A DNA stretch of 36,959 nt from NCBI GenBank assembly GCA_040879025.1, contig JBBDLF010000008.1, positions 1 through 36,959 on the forward strand. Reading direction: 5' to 3'. The notes under the pieces were generated by a model that worked only from the letters and a program-made list of their open reading frames with translations, was not told the DNA's origin and ran no database searches. The stretch's first letter is position 1, and the number at the start of each line of letters is the position of its first letter. Both the position numbers and the translations under genes were made by a program. Positions 23,935 through 35,000 of the stretch are shown here, one piece after another. This DNA is from JBBDLF01 sp040879025 (lineage in GTDB: Bacteria; Pseudomonadota; Gammaproteobacteria; Pseudomonadales; Pseudohongiellaceae).

Positions 23935-25305
23935 ATGAACCCGAAGTCCCGCTCCGCCGTGCTGGCCATGGTGCTCCTGAATGCCTACGCCACTCCCTTG
24001 ATGCTGTCGGCCACCAATGTGGCACTACCGGCCATCAGCACTTATTTTTCCCTCAGCGCCGTAGGCTTCAGTTGGATTCCTATGGCGTATCTTATGGCCA
24101 GTGCCATGTTTGTACTGATTTTTGGTCGCGTGTCCGATCTGGTGGGGCGCAAACGCATCTTTCTGCTGGGCACTCTCGCCGTCGTGCTGACTTCCCTGTT
24201 TACCGCTTTTTCGCAGAGTGCAGGCATGCTGTTGACCGGTCGGTTTCTGCAGGGATTCAGCGCCGCCATGCTTTATGCCACCCAGATGGCCATCGTGTCG
24301 TCGGTTTATCCTGCCAATCAGCGGGGCCGCGTGATCGGCCTCGTGGTGTCGGCGGTTTATCTGGGGCTGGCGACCGGTCCCCTGCTCGGCGGACTGGTGA
24401 CCGACTGGTTCGGCTGGCGCGCGAATCTTGTGCTGCATGTGCCGCTGGCGGCGATTGTTCTGTTAATAGGTTGGGTCAGGGTTGAGGATGAATGGCGACA
24501 GGATGACGCGGCGCCGATAGACATTCCCGGCGCGTTGATCTACGCGACTGCCATCGCCTTGCTGTGCTGGGGGGTTACTCAACTGCCGCGAGCTTCCGCT
24601 TACATGACCCTGACGGCAAGTTTCGCTTCCATCGTGTTGTTTGCGCGCCATGCCCGCAAGGCAACTCATCCCATCTGGGACGTCAGTCTGTTCTTTGGCA
24701 ACAGAGTGTTTACCCTGTCCAGTCTGGCGGCGGTGATCATGTATACCGCCACTTATGCCAATATTGTGTTGCTCAGCCTGTTTCTGCAACAAATCAAGGG
24801 CCTTAGTGCCACCGCCACGGGGCTGGTTCTCATGGTGCAGCCGATGACCATGGCCCTGCTCTCCCCCGTTGCCGGACGCGTTTCTGATTATCTGGAGCCG
24901 AGATGGGTGGCCTCGACCGGCATGGCGGTTACCGCGGCAGGGCTTTGGCAACTGAGCATTCTGACCGGTCAGAGCCCATTGTCCGCGGTGGTGCTGGCTT
25001 TGTTATTGACTGGCGTCGGCTTCAGTCTGTTCTCGTCACCCAACGCCAACGCCATCATGGGTTCAGTGGAAACATCCCACTACGGCAGTGCATCGGGAGC
25101 CGTTGCCACGACACGCATCCTTGGGCAACTCGCCAGTATGATCCTGGTGGCCATGGTCATGTCACTGATCATGGGTGAGCGTTTGATCAGTGAAGAAAAT
25201 CAGGTTTTGTTGAGTGTTTCCATCAGTGTCAGCTTCAGTATTGCCGCCGTACTGTGTGTCGCCGGAATTTTTCTGTCAGCCTTGCGTGGAAAGGTTCACC
25301 AGTGA
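23935..25305 (+). CDS. MFS transporter, DHA2 (14-TM drug/H+ antiporter) family
   Basis: This 456-residue integral membrane protein has about 14 hydrophobic segments. The motif A region GRVSDLVGRKRIF lies near 62-74 between helices 2 and 3, and GRFLQGFSAAMLYATQMAIVSSVYP follows. VYLGLATGPLLGGLVTDWFGWR (motif C-like) is near 140-161. These and the length identify the EmrB/QacA-type DHA2 branch, proton-driven exporters of toxic or hydrophobic compounds. The ribosome site is weak. It lies 70 bases downstream of the triple-domain exported protein, so the two may be one operon. There is no EmrA-type membrane-fusion partner here, so it probably works alone in the inner membrane. Substrate is unknown. 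Confidence 0.88.
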   Translation: MNPKSRSAVLAMVLLNAYATPLMLSATNVALPAISTYFSLSAVGFSWIPMAYLMASAMFVLIFGRVSDLVGRKRIFLLGTLAVVLTSLFTAFSQSAGMLLTGRFLQGFSAAMLYATQMAIVSSVYPANQRGRVIGLVVSAVYLGLATGPLLGGLVTDWFGWRANLVLHVPLAAIVLLIGWVRVEDEWRQDDAAPIDIPGALIYATAIALLCWGVTQLPRASAYMTLTASFASIVLFARHARKATHPIWDVSLFFGNRVFTLSSLAAVIMYTATYANIVLLSLFLQQIKGLSATATGLVLMVQPMTMALLSPVAGRVSDYLEPRWVASTGMAVTAAGLWQLSILTGQSPLSAVVLALLLTGVGFSLFSSPNANAIMGSVETSHYGSASGAVATTRILGQLASMILVAMVMSLIMGERLISEENQVLLSVSISVSFSIAAVLCVAGIFLSALRGKVHQ

Positions 25306-25478
25306 GGCAGTAACGAGGAACCAGCTCGAAAACAACTTAACGCTCAAGGCCTTCAACGGTGTTCGATAAAAACCACCCTGTACATGCAATCGTCCCTTCC
25401 TTCGCATATCATGGGGTTTAGTCGAGGCGAACGTGTTACGCCAGGCTGAATGAATTATGTTAAATTGCCAGTATCCCT

Positions 25479-27611
25479 ATGACAAAATTACACATTGCGC
25501 TACCCGGCGTACTGCTTCTATTAGGCACACAGACAAGTTGGGGGCAATCTCCCGAAATTGAGGAGATTGAAAGCGCCGTGGAATCGACAATTGTCTATTC
25601 CGCTGATTTTTTTGCGCCCTACAATCCCGCCTCCGTCAATGACATGCTGGATCGGATTCCGGGTCTGTCACTGGATGGTGGTGGTGGTGGTGACCGGGGA
25701 TTGGGCACCAGCGGTAATCTATTGATCAACGGTCAACGCATTGCCGGCAAGGACAACTCGCCCCGGGACCAGCTTGACCGTATTGCCGCGCGCGAAGTGG
25801 AGCAAATCGAGATTATTCGCGACACCTCCGGGAACCTGGGTGTGCGTGGTGCAAGCCAAGTGGTGAACATCATCCTCGACGATGCCCAATCCCGCTCCAG
25901 CACCTCGGCGGAACTTGTCACCCGGCACAATCACGATGACACTTTTGAAGCCGGCGCCTCGGTGTCCCACAATCGCCAGATTGGCAATTTCCAGGCCCTG
26001 GTAAACCTGGAAGCCAGGCCCAATTACGAGAATCGCGATAACCGCGAAGTTCGCTTTGGTCCCTCCGGAGACGTGCTGGGCACCTTGTTCGAGACCAACA
26101 TCCGGGATCAGGATGAATATGAAATAAGCAGCAACATGAGCTACAGCAGCGGAGCCCATCGCATGCAGCTCAATACACTGTATGGCGATGCCGACCATCC
26201 CCGGCCGATCCGCCGGGACTTTGTCGATTTTGCCGATGGCGAGCGAATCGACCGGGCTGAAGAAGAACAGATAGACAATACAGAATTCAATTGGGAAATC
26301 GGTGGTGACTATGAGTACACCTTTGCCGATGACTCCCGCTTTCTGTTGCTGTTTGTCGCCAATGACGAAACCCGGGACAGCTTGCGGGAACGCTATGTCT
26401 CGAATTCTGCCAATACCGGTACCGGACTGGAAAAAGATCTGTTCATTGAATCCAATGAGCGCACGCGCGAACGCATTGTTCAGGGTAATTACAGTTTCGC
26501 GCTGAACGACGACCAAAGTTTACGTCTGGGCATGGAACGCGCCGACACTCTCCTTGATTCGAGCCTGTTCATCGGCAGTAGTTCAGGTTCGGACCCAGCT
26601 TCGGAACGTTTTGGCGGACTGTCGCCCTTACCGGAGTTATCCAATCCAGGCACGGAGGTACAGGAAATTCGTTACGAGGGATTCGTATTTCACAACTGGC
26701 TATTGAACGATCGTATGTCACTGGAAAGCAGCCTGGTCTACGAAAGTTCAAAAATTACCCAGGCTGGCGTTGTTGAAAAAAACCGCAACTTCAATTTTTT
26801 CCGGCCGTCTCTGGACTATCGCTTCAATATCACCGAAAGCTTCCAGCTTCGCGCATCGGCGGCGCGTAACATTTCCCAACTGAGTTTTGCCAACTTCGCG
26901 GTGACGGCCAACGAGGACGACCGTGATCGCGATGCCACCGCCGCCAACCCTGAACTGGTACAGGAAAAACGCTGGCGTTACGAAGTAGAACTGGAATATC
27001 GACTGCCCAATGACAATGGCGTATTCAATCTCCGCCTTTTTTACGATGACATCGACGATTACATTGGCAAGATCAACGCCACAGTGGAGCCGGATAACCC
27101 ACAGTCGGCGGTGGGTAATATCGGTACGGCGAAACGCTGGGGAACGTTCGCCGGTGCCAGCACCCGATTGAGCTACCTGAATTTACCCGACGCTATCGTA
27201 TCCCTGAACCTGAATCTGTTTGATTCCGAGATCATCGACCCTTTCCTCGGCACCAAACAGCGCATCAACGACCGCGGAGATGCGAATCTCGAGTTTCGCC
27301 ATGACATAACCGATCTCGGGTTAAACTATGGGATCGATTACAGACTGCCTTTCGACGGCGGCGTTTACGATATCGACATCACCACCATAACCCACAATCT
27401 CAGCCAGCCTTCACTGAACCTGTTCATTTCCAAAGTTCTATTTGATGACGTCACTTTCCGCCTGGAATCCAACAACACCCTTGATGACTCCCGGTGTCGC
27501 GAGCGGCGCCGGTTCGACGGCACCACCGTCAATGGCACACTGCGCTTGATTGAAAATTCATGCAGCAGCCGCTACCGTCGCCTGACACTGAGCATTCAGA
27601 CCATATTTTGA
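25479..27611 (+). CDS. TonB-dependent receptor-like outer-membrane protein
   Basis: This 710-residue protein has a signal peptide (about 1-23, ending SWGQS). A plug domain follows at about 35-135: SVNDMLDRIPGLSL, then LLINGQRIAGK, and VEQIEIIRDTSGNLGVRG with VVNIIL at its end. The remaining 570 residues are a 22-strand-type barrel with alternating aromatic strands and a C-terminal Phe (LTLSIQTIF) for BAM recognition. It is at the short end for the family. No clear TonB box was found; VESTIVYSA just before the plug is a candidate. A run of five GGT-type codons (DGGGGGD) follows IPGLSL. The ribosome site is weak. Ligand is unknown; sugars, siderophores or other large nutrients are possible. It probably has its own promoter in 25306-25478, where no other feature was seen. 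Confidence 0.85.
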   Translation: MTKLHIALPGVLLLLGTQTSWGQSPEIEEIESAVESTIVYSADFFAPYNPASVNDMLDRIPGLSLDGGGGGDRGLGTSGNLLINGQRIAGKDNSPRDQLDRIAAREVEQIEIIRDTSGNLGVRGASQVVNIILDDAQSRSSTSAELVTRHNHDDTFEAGASVSHNRQIGNFQALVNLEARPNYENRDNREVRFGPSGDVLGTLFETNIRDQDEYEISSNMSYSSGAHRMQLNTLYGDADHPRPIRRDFVDFADGERIDRAEEEQIDNTEFNWEIGGDYEYTFADDSRFLLLFVANDETRDSLRERYVSNSANTGTGLEKDLFIESNERTRERIVQGNYSFALNDDQSLRLGMERADTLLDSSLFIGSSSGSDPASERFGGLSPLPELSNPGTEVQEIRYEGFVFHNWLLNDRMSLESSLVYESSKITQAGVVEKNRNFNFFRPSLDYRFNITESFQLRASAARNISQLSFANFAVTANEDDRDRDATAANPELVQEKRWRYEVELEYRLPNDNGVFNLRLFYDDIDDYIGKINATVEPDNPQSAVGNIGTAKRWGTFAGASTRLSYLNLPDAIVSLNLNLFDSEIIDPFLGTKQRINDRGDANLEFRHDITDLGLNYGIDYRLPFDGGVYDIDITTITHNLSQPSLNLFISKVLFDDVTFRLESNNTLDDSRCRERRRFDGTTVNGTLRLIENSCSSRYRRLTLSIQTIF

Positions 27612-27643
27612 ACCGGAGGCGATAAGCTGCCCGGCAAGACAGT

Positions 27644-30600
27644 TTACACAGCGATGTCTCCAAGTCGTTGCAGTACATGGGGCGCACCTGATTCATGGGC
27701 CCAAAACCGAGCCAGCTCGATAGCTTGTTGTTTCTCTTTATACATGGGAATCAGAGACCGCTGGTAATACATTTCCGCTAATTGACAGCGATCCATTTTC
27801 TGTTCGGCGATTTCAATCAAGCCTTCAATGCTCTGGTCCAGTAGCTGCCATTGTTGGAGCGCGGCCTGCGCCTTTATCTGAAACGAAGCAAACGTAATAT
27901 AATGCCCGGGAATTACAATCTTGATTGTTTCAATTCCTGCGTTCAATCTATCCAGCGAATTCGACTCGCCTTTTATAATCAGGCCCAACTCTTCAACAAT
28001 GCTTCCTGCAGTTTGCCAGAATGCGAAATGGTATTCATCGGCAAGCTTCTTTTGAATCGGCAAATATTTCTCAAGCAGGTCATGCCTGTCGGCCCACGCA
28101 AGCAACATGACACGGAAGCCATGTGCAAAGGCAAGGCTGTAGCTGTGATCAACTTCTTCCGCCATGAGAATCGCCTCCTCCAAACGCAGTAGAGCCTTGT
28201 CCAGGTTGTTGTATTTGAATTGCTCTATCCAGGCAAGAAATGACTGACTGACAACAACCGCATGTTCGCCGAACAGGTCAACCTGATTATCGTAATCGTT
28301 ACTGGATCTGGAAAGAACCCACTGAAAGGCTTTTTCAGCTTCATCCATTTTACCCATAAAGAAGTGCCCGTTACCCAGACAATAGTGCGCCTGCATCTGC
28401 ATCGACAGATCGTCAAGGCGGTTGGCTATATCCAGCAATTCATGACCCTCTTTAACGGCAGCGAAATGTCCCTGCCGTGAGCTGGACGTAAACCACAATG
28501 CCAGATGCGAGAAGTACTCGGCGCGATAGTCTCCGATGGATTTGGCCAGTTTGATTCCGGATTCGCTGTGTTTGACAATATCCTCATTGCCATAGCCCTT
28601 CAGCATCATGGTGAGATGTCCTTGCATCTCGAGGCAATGGATGTGCCCTTCCACATCGTCGACGATACCGTCATCAAAATAATCGAGCGTGAGTCTGTTG
28701 TACTCGTATGCTTCCTGGTAACTTGAAAGCGCGATAAGCCGTTGAGAGTGCAATCTTCTGTATTTAACCGCTTTTACGGGATCTCCGCCGGCAACCCAAT
28801 GCATATCGAGTAATCGATACTGTGAGGGTTTGAGACTGGATTTCTCCAACAGGATCGCGAGCTTTCTGTGCAGCGCCTGTCTGGTCTCGATAGCCAGCAT
28901 ATTGTATGCAGCCTGAAAAATGAGATAATGCTTGAACAAGTAACGGTGTTCCTTTCTTGCTTCGAGCAACCCCGTTGCGCAGATCTTCTGTAACTTGTTA
29001 TTTAGCGCTATTTCGTCAGCTTCCAGAAGCACCGCTAAAGTGTTCAGATCAAATTCACGCCCGATAACGGCCGCGGTAGTCGCAATAATCGATATTTCCC
29101 CCAGACTGTTGATTCGATAGACCAGCAGCTCAATCAGCGATTCCGGAACGTCTATCGATGTATCCGGTGAATTGATTATTGCTGCCAGCTCTTCTGCATA
29201 CAGGGGGTTACCGTCTGCCCGGAAAACCGCGGTTTCCAGCAACGGTGATTCGCCCAACTCATCCGGCACAATAGACCTGATCAGGCTGGACGTCTCTGAA
29301 GCGTTGAGACTTGGCAGTTCAATAGTCTCGGCTTGAAGCGTCTCGCATTTAAACTCCGGACGTGCCGACATCAGGATCATAATTCGTTGCGGTGAGTTCA
29401 TGCAGAGTTGCTGCAACACGCTTAAGGACGCATCATCGATCCAGTGCAAGTCTTCTACAGTCAAAATAGTGGCAGCGTTAGGGGTGCTTGTTACTCGTAT
29501 CAGTTCCAGTAATGATTCAACCAACTCTTTGTGTAAATAGGCTGCCGGTAACTTTGCAAGCTTTTCTACCGGCTTTGATATGTTGTGTAACAGATAATCA
29601 ACAAATACGCCTCTTTCAGCAGAAAAATCGAAAGTATCAATGAGGTATGTGCTTTTTCTATTCGCATTTTTTGGCAATAGTTCGCGTTTGATCCAGTCGA
29701 TGAATACACTGAAGGGTTCTGCCTGATGTTGGTGGCACTGCAACGCGTGTGTCTTGCCGCCACCAATTTCTACGAAATCGCGAAACTCGGCAATTAATCG
29801 CGACTTGCCGATTCCCGGATCTCCCTGGATCAAAGTCGCATGTGCGCCCCCTCCCATAACGTTGCGCCAGCAATTTTTCAATCTCTCCATTTCACTGGTT
29901 CTTCCGATTAATGGTGTGCAGGCCGACGCGTGTTCCCACTGAGTGATAAGTGGAGACTGTGCTATGTCCAAAACTTCGTGCAGTGTGCCATGCTTTTTAT
30001 ATTCAATCTGCAAAGAGTGAAGCCTTTGCAACCTTTGTTGGCACAGCTTCGTAATCCAGATGCCCCTTCGCAATTGGTTACCGGAGATAATGGTCGATGC
30101 CTCGTGTGACAACAGCATGACGCTCTGTGATTCAAGAGTGGTTGATGCCTTAACATTGCCTCCGAAAAGCAATACCACCAGATCTTTGGCATCTGGGAAA
30201 TCCTGTAACAGACTCCACCACTCAAGAAGAATATTACCTGTCGCGCGATCCTGTAGAGCAGCCTCGGTATGGTAGATCAGCATTTCACCGGTTATCTGCG
30301 AGATGACATTGAATTTTTGTTTTCGAAACCACGACTCGACTTTCTCCAACATCTTGAATAGTACCTGGGTGTCAGCAGCAAAAGTTTCGTGCGAGTATCC
30401 AATCCACAAAAAGGACATAGGTAACTGTCTGACATTCCGGGATGCCGTGGACTCATCGATATCCAGGGACAGAAAGCCATGTTCTCTTTGGCCAAGCTGA
30501 GACGAGAAATCCGGAAATTTATTGACCGCTTGCTGAAAGACACTCTTCGCTTCGTTTTTGCGATTTTGTTGGATATTCAACCTGAGCAACCGCAGGTACG

Positions 30601-31189
30601 AGGATTGATTCTCCGGGTCGAGTAGCAATAACTGACGGCATATGAGTTCAACTGTTTTAAACTCAGCCAGATCAATGTGGCGCTCGAGCCACTGCTCAAG
30701 AAATTTTGACAATTTCAGCTCGAACAGGGTAATCCGGTTTTTCAGATGCGTATTGAAATCGGGGCAATTCTTGACAGAATAGTTTCTAAACCGGTGTGTC
30801 GGATAATCGCTTATTAGCGAAACAGGCCCGTTTTGATCATTCAATAATTCGTCTATTGACCACAAGTCTGTGCTGACATCGGCATCAGTACGCAGTGCAA
30901 CAGTGCGATTGGTGATCTGCAGCGCGCCAGCGACGCTTCCGTCGTCGCTCAGGAGATTGCGTAATCTGCTGAGTATCTGCCGCAAGTTATTGCTCTGTCC
31001 CTGCGCACTGACTTGGGGCCATAAGAAGCGGCCAAGACTTATCCGTGAGTGCTCGAGATCAGGTTCCAGCACCAGTAACAGCAACAGGCTGAGTTCTTTC
31101 TGAAACGGTCTGCAAGCGACGCGAGTTCCGTGAACTTTTAATTCAAAACTGCCTGCAAACTGGATGTTATAGGGTAACCTGCCCACCAT
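27644..31189 (-). CDS. Large SARP/BTAD-AAA-TPR transcriptional regulator
   Basis: This 1181-residue protein starts at ATG 31189, preceded by AAGG at good spacing; the open frame continues 46 codons upstream without ribosome support. The N-terminus (about 10-100) is an OmpR-type winged helix of SARP kind (FELKVHGTRV, LGRFLWPQ, NNLRQILSRLRNLL). A BTAD-like helical repeat domain follows (about 140-250). The AAA ATPase has Walker A GDPGIGKS near 455 and Walker B LTVEDLHWIDD near 578. The C-terminal 400 residues are TPR-like helices. Such STAND/LAL-type proteins bind a signal and ATP, oligomerise and activate transcription. It is divergent from the DUF2059-adhesin operon, the likely target, and converges with the receptor gene 32 bases away. 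Confidence 0.85.
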   Translation of the reverse strand: MVGRLPYNIQFAGSFELKVHGTRVACRPFQKELSLLLLLVLEPDLEHSRISLGRFLWPQVSAQGQSNNLRQILSRLRNLLSDDGSVAGALQITNRTVALRTDADVSTDLWSIDELLNDQNGPVSLISDYPTHRFRNYSVKNCPDFNTHLKNRITLFELKLSKFLEQWLERHIDLAEFKTVELICRQLLLLDPENQSSYLRLLRLNIQQNRKNEAKSVFQQAVNKFPDFSSQLGQREHGFLSLDIDESTASRNVRQLPMSFLWIGYSHETFAADTQVLFKMLEKVESWFRKQKFNVISQITGEMLIYHTEAALQDRATGNILLEWWSLLQDFPDAKDLVVLLFGGNVKASTTLESQSVMLLSHEASTIISGNQLRRGIWITKLCQQRLQRLHSLQIEYKKHGTLHEVLDIAQSPLITQWEHASACTPLIGRTSEMERLKNCWRNVMGGGAHATLIQGDPGIGKSRLIAEFRDFVEIGGGKTHALQCHQHQAEPFSVFIDWIKRELLPKNANRKSTYLIDTFDFSAERGVFVDYLLHNISKPVEKLAKLPAAYLHKELVESLLELIRVTSTPNAATILTVEDLHWIDDASLSVLQQLCMNSPQRIMILMSARPEFKCETLQAETIELPSLNASETSSLIRSIVPDELGESPLLETAVFRADGNPLYAEELAAIINSPDTSIDVPESLIELLVYRINSLGEISIIATTAAVIGREFDLNTLAVLLEADEIALNNKLQKICATGLLEARKEHRYLFKHYLIFQAAYNMLAIETRQALHRKLAILLEKSSLKPSQYRLLDMHWVAGGDPVKAVKYRRLHSQRLIALSSYQEAYEYNRLTLDYFDDGIVDDVEGHIHCLEMQGHLTMMLKGYGNEDIVKHSESGIKLAKSIGDYRAEYFSHLALWFTSSSRQGHFAAVKEGHELLDIANRLDDLSMQMQAHYCLGNGHFFMGKMDEAEKAFQWVLSRSSNDYDNQVDLFGEHAVVVSQSFLAWIEQFKYNNLDKALLRLEEAILMAEEVDHSYSLAFAHGFRVMLLAWADRHDLLEKYLPIQKKLADEYHFAFWQTAGSIVEELGLIIKGESNSLDRLNAGIETIKIVIPGHYITFASFQIKAQAALQQWQLLDQSIEGLIEIAEQKMDRCQLAEMYYQRSLIPMYKEKQQAIELARFWAHESGAPHVLQRLGDIAV

Positions 31190-31408
31190 GAGTGCCTTTT
31201 TATTATTTGGATACCGATAAGGCTGCGTTCCAGTATACCTGTATTTCTCAATAAATAACGAAAAAATAACACCTTGTTTTTTTCTATTACACTTTACATG
31301 GTAGATTCGCCTGGGGGATGCGCCCACTTACTAGAAATTCACTGTCGCGGTCGCTCCAGGCCGGAAATTCAGGCCATTTCTTTTCAGGCCACAGAGGAGA
31401 TCTGCTTC
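31190..31408. promoter_or_regulatory. Divergent promoter region between regulator and adhesin operon
   Basis: This 219-base AT-rich gap must contain both promoters. Three CAGGCC hexamers occur at 31357-31362, 31370-31375 and 31385-31390, with start-to-start spacing of 13 and 15 bases, just before the ribosome site GAGGAG of the plus-strand gene. Such spaced direct repeats are typical of SARP-type operators, but in this position they would be in the leader, so this is tentative. Confidence 0.35.
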
Positions 31409-32020
31409 GTGCCTTTCCTAACCTCATCTTTTTTGACCGGATTGCAGATATTCACGAGTCACCGCGCGCAGTGGATTGTCGCGTTCTCTGCAATCTTCTA
31501 CCTTGCCTTTTCATCTCCAGTCCATGCCGATGAGCGGCATATGCAGCGAGCGATGGAATTAGTGGATATGCTGGGGCTGGAGGAACTTTATACACAGGAG
31601 AAGCAAGGTGTTGAGCAGAATTTGCAGCAACGAATGGAGACAGCCGGATTGCAAATTCCAGATGAATTTGGAGAGCTTGTTGATGACTTCCTCGTTGAGC
31701 TGGCCAATATCACTGAAGGAAGTTTTGACTGGCCGCGCGACAAGGAGGCGATTGCCGCAATGTATGCGGATCATTATACCGATAGGGAACTACGCGATGT
31801 CATGACCTTTCAGGAGAAGCGCATCGAATGGGAAGCCGAGCGCGAGAAGTTTGAGAATTCTGATGTGGGTATCAAATATGCCGAGTCAGCCGGCCGTTTA
31901 AGGCAAGAATACGAAGTCATCACTGCACGCCGCATCGCTGAGCTGCAAGTACGCTTCAATCAGGCCTTGACGCAAATACGAGCCAGGGAAGCCGAGCTGG
32001 CAGCGAGCACGGATGAGTAG
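31409..32020 (+). CDS. Exported DUF2059-like helical protein
   Basis: This 203-residue protein starts at GTG 31409, with GAGGAG 9 bases upstream; the frame is open further upstream but has no ribosome site. A signal peptide (about 1-40, ending SPVHADE) is followed by an all-helical body. MELVDMLGLEEL and then MYADHYTDRELRDVMTFQEK are typical of the DUF2059 family of periplasmic proteins. The C-terminus (YEVITARRIAELQVRFNQALTQIRAREAEL) is a long amphipathic helix or coiled coil. It is 63 bases upstream of the autotransporter gene on the same strand, so co-expression is likely. It may be a periplasmic helper for the adhesin, as SadB and TpgA are for other trimeric autotransporters, but it is not related to them by any visible motif. 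Confidence 0.7.
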   Translation: MPFLTSSFLTGLQIFTSHRAQWIVAFSAIFYLAFSSPVHADERHMQRAMELVDMLGLEELYTQEKQGVEQNLQQRMETAGLQIPDEFGELVDDFLVELANITEGSFDWPRDKEAIAAMYADHYTDRELRDVMTFQEKRIEWEAEREKFENSDVGIKYAESAGRLRQEYEVITARRIAELQVRFNQALTQIRAREAELAASTDE

Positions 32021-32083
32021 GCCCGACAGGTTTGAATGCCGTTGCCAGACAAACTTTGCGATACACAAAACTGGAAGCACAAC

Positions 32084-35000
32084 ATGAATTTTAAAATACA
32101 AAAAAATAAGAGATTGAAAGCTCACATTTCGATAGCCATGGCGACAACATTGGTTGTAATGCCAAGACATACACAAGCAGATGTATTTGACGATATAGCT
32201 TCCTTGTTCACCGACGTGGATACCCTTTTCAATGACGTGGCAGATCTGGGAAGCGATCTGGCCGGGGCAATTGGCGACATCGATGACATATTTACCAACC
32301 CTATCGGTGTATTGGAAGATGGAGCGAAGGCATTTTACGAGCCCTTGATTTCTACAATTGAAGATGAGACCAACGTTGATATTGTGGGCCTGGCTAATGC
32401 GGCTACCACTGGGGATATAGAAACGGTAATCTCCGAAACATTCAATATAGCGGTTCAAACCTATGGTGAGTTGAATACCTTGCCTAATCTCGGATATGAC
32501 CTGATTAGTGGTTTATCAGGTGATGTGGTCTCACTGATCCCGGGCGTTGAGTGTGCGGGCGACCTGGAAATGCGTGCCCAGGGTCTTGATGCTTTGAAAT
32601 TGGGTGCGGATGCTGCTGGTCAGGTGACAGAAGCAGTTTCTGCGGTGGGCGGCGTGTTTACAGGCTGGGCCGAGGCTATAGGGATAGCTGTACAAGTTGG
32701 GGGGCTGGGGCTTGACGCGGGTAGCCAGGCCATGAATTTCGCTGCAGGCGGTATGGACAGTTGTGCGGAGACCTACGCGGGCTCAGTAACCATCAAGCCA
32801 TTGGACCCACTCTCCATTCTGCGTGACGATGATCCTGGTAATCTTGTCGTGACCGAAGGGGACGTCATTGCCGAACTGGGCGATATTATGGCCGGTGACT
32901 TTATCAGCGCCGAGGGCGGTCTGATTCGATTGGGTAACGATGACGGGGCAAGTTCTGCAGGGCCGGGTATTGAGATTGCCGGTGGCGCGATAACCGGCTT
33001 GGGCGATGGCGGTGCGGGTTCATCGACAGGCGATCAATCAGCGATCGCAATTGGTTCTGGATCCAACGCTGATGCCACGAACTCGGTGGCTCTGGGAACC
33101 GTGGCAGAGGCCAGCGGGAATGACTCATCGGCGGTTGGCAGTAATTCCGAGGCCAGTGGGGATAACTCATCGGCGTTTGGCAGTAACTCCGAAGCCAGGG
33201 GGGATGACTCATCGGCATTCGGCAGTAATGCCGAATCCAGTGGTGAAAATTCCGTTGCCGTAGGTGCGAACGCCAGCGCATCGGGAACCAACTCGGTTGC
33301 TACAGGAAACAATGCCGAAGCCAGCGGCGAAAACGCAGTGGCAGTGGGAAATCAGTCTCTGGCGAGCGGCGATAACTCACTGGCCGCTGGAAATAATGCA
33401 CAGGCCACCGGAACGAGCACGGTGGCACTGGGTGATAGCGCGCTTGCAAGCGGCGATAACGGTGTCGCCATTGGCCATGGTTCGCAAGCAACCGCCATCA
33501 ATACGGTAGCTTTGGGTAATGGCGCTAACGCGAGTGGTGACAGCGCGCTGGCCATAGGGGACGGATCCACTGCCAGCGGCGTTAACTCTATCGCCCTGGG
33601 TGATTCCGCCACAGCGTCCTCCGACAGTGCATTGGCGATCGGCGACGATGCAACAGCCAGCGGTGTTGATTCTATCGCGCTGGGTGATAGCGCTAGCGCT
33701 TCTGCGGACAGCGCCTTTGCCGGTGGTAACGATGCCCAGGCCAGTGGCCTGAACTCATTGGCTCTGGGTAATTCAGCACAGGCGACAGACGATAGCGCTG
33801 TAGCCGTCGGTGACGCGAGCGTTGCCAGTGGCAGCAACTCAGCGGCTGTAGGTAATGCCAGTGTAGCCAGTGGCAGCAATTCAACTGCGCTTGGGAACAC
33901 AGCCAGCGCCACAGCCGACAGCGCCTTTGCCGGCGGTGATGGTGCCAGTGCCAGTGCCACGAATGCGATTGCCTTGGGTGATGGTGCAACGGCGTCTGCG
34001 GACAGCGCCTTTGCCGGGGGTGATGATGCCCAGGCCAGCGGCGTGAACTCATTGGCCCTGGGTCATTCAGCACAGGCGACTGATGATAGCGCTGTAGCCG
34101 TCGGTGACGCGAGTGTTGCCAGTGGCGGCAACTCAACCGCCGTGGGCAATGCCAGCCAAGCCAGTGGCAGCAACTCAGCGGCCGTGGGTAATGCCAGCGT
34201 AGGCAGCGGCAGCAACTCAGCGGCTGTAGGTAATGCCAGCATGGCCAGTGGCAGCAACTCAACCGCGCTTGGCAATACAGCCAGCGCCACAGCGGACAGC
34301 GCCTTTGCCGGCGGTGATGGGGCAAGCGCCAGTGCAACGAATGCGATTGCCTTGGGTGATGGTGCAACGGCGTCTGCGGACAGCGCCTTTGNNNNNNNNN
34401 NNNNNNNNNNNNNNNNNNNNNNNNNNNNNNNNNNNNNNNNNNNNNNNNNNNNNNNNNNNNNNNNNNNNNNNNNNNNNNNNNNNNNNNNNNNCAGCGGCTG
34501 TAGGTAATGCCAGCATGGCCAGTGGCAGCAACTCAACCGCGCTTGGGAACACAGCCAGCGCCACAGCGGCCAGCGCCTTTGCCGGGGGTGATGGGGCAAG
34601 CGCCAGTGCAACAAATGCGATTGCCTTGGGGGATGGGGCGGTAGCATCAGCCAACAGTGCAGTGGCAGCAGGTGATGCAGCTAGTGCCAGCGGTATTAAT
34701 TCCGCCGCAGTCGGTAATCTTGCCGAAGCAAGCGGCAGAAACGCGCTCGCGTTGGGGAACAGTGCAAAAGCGCTTGGAGAAAGCGCTCTCGCAGCAGGCG
34801 ATAATACCACTGCTACCCATGTCAATGCCCTGGCGTTTGGCAACAACGCCGCTGCGTCCGAGAGGAGTGCTATTGCCGTCGGGAACAGTAGCAACGCTGG
34901 TGGACACAGCGCAGTCGCAATAGGCGATGCAGCTTCGGCTCATGGAAACAATGCCATCGCTCTGGGGTTCGGTTCCCAGTCTTCCGGACTTGACGCAGTG

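Noticed and set aside
34233..34507. Two separate adhesin genes, or a real frameshift
   Set aside because: The overlap of frames is produced by 100 placeholder N; repeat alignment restores one frame.
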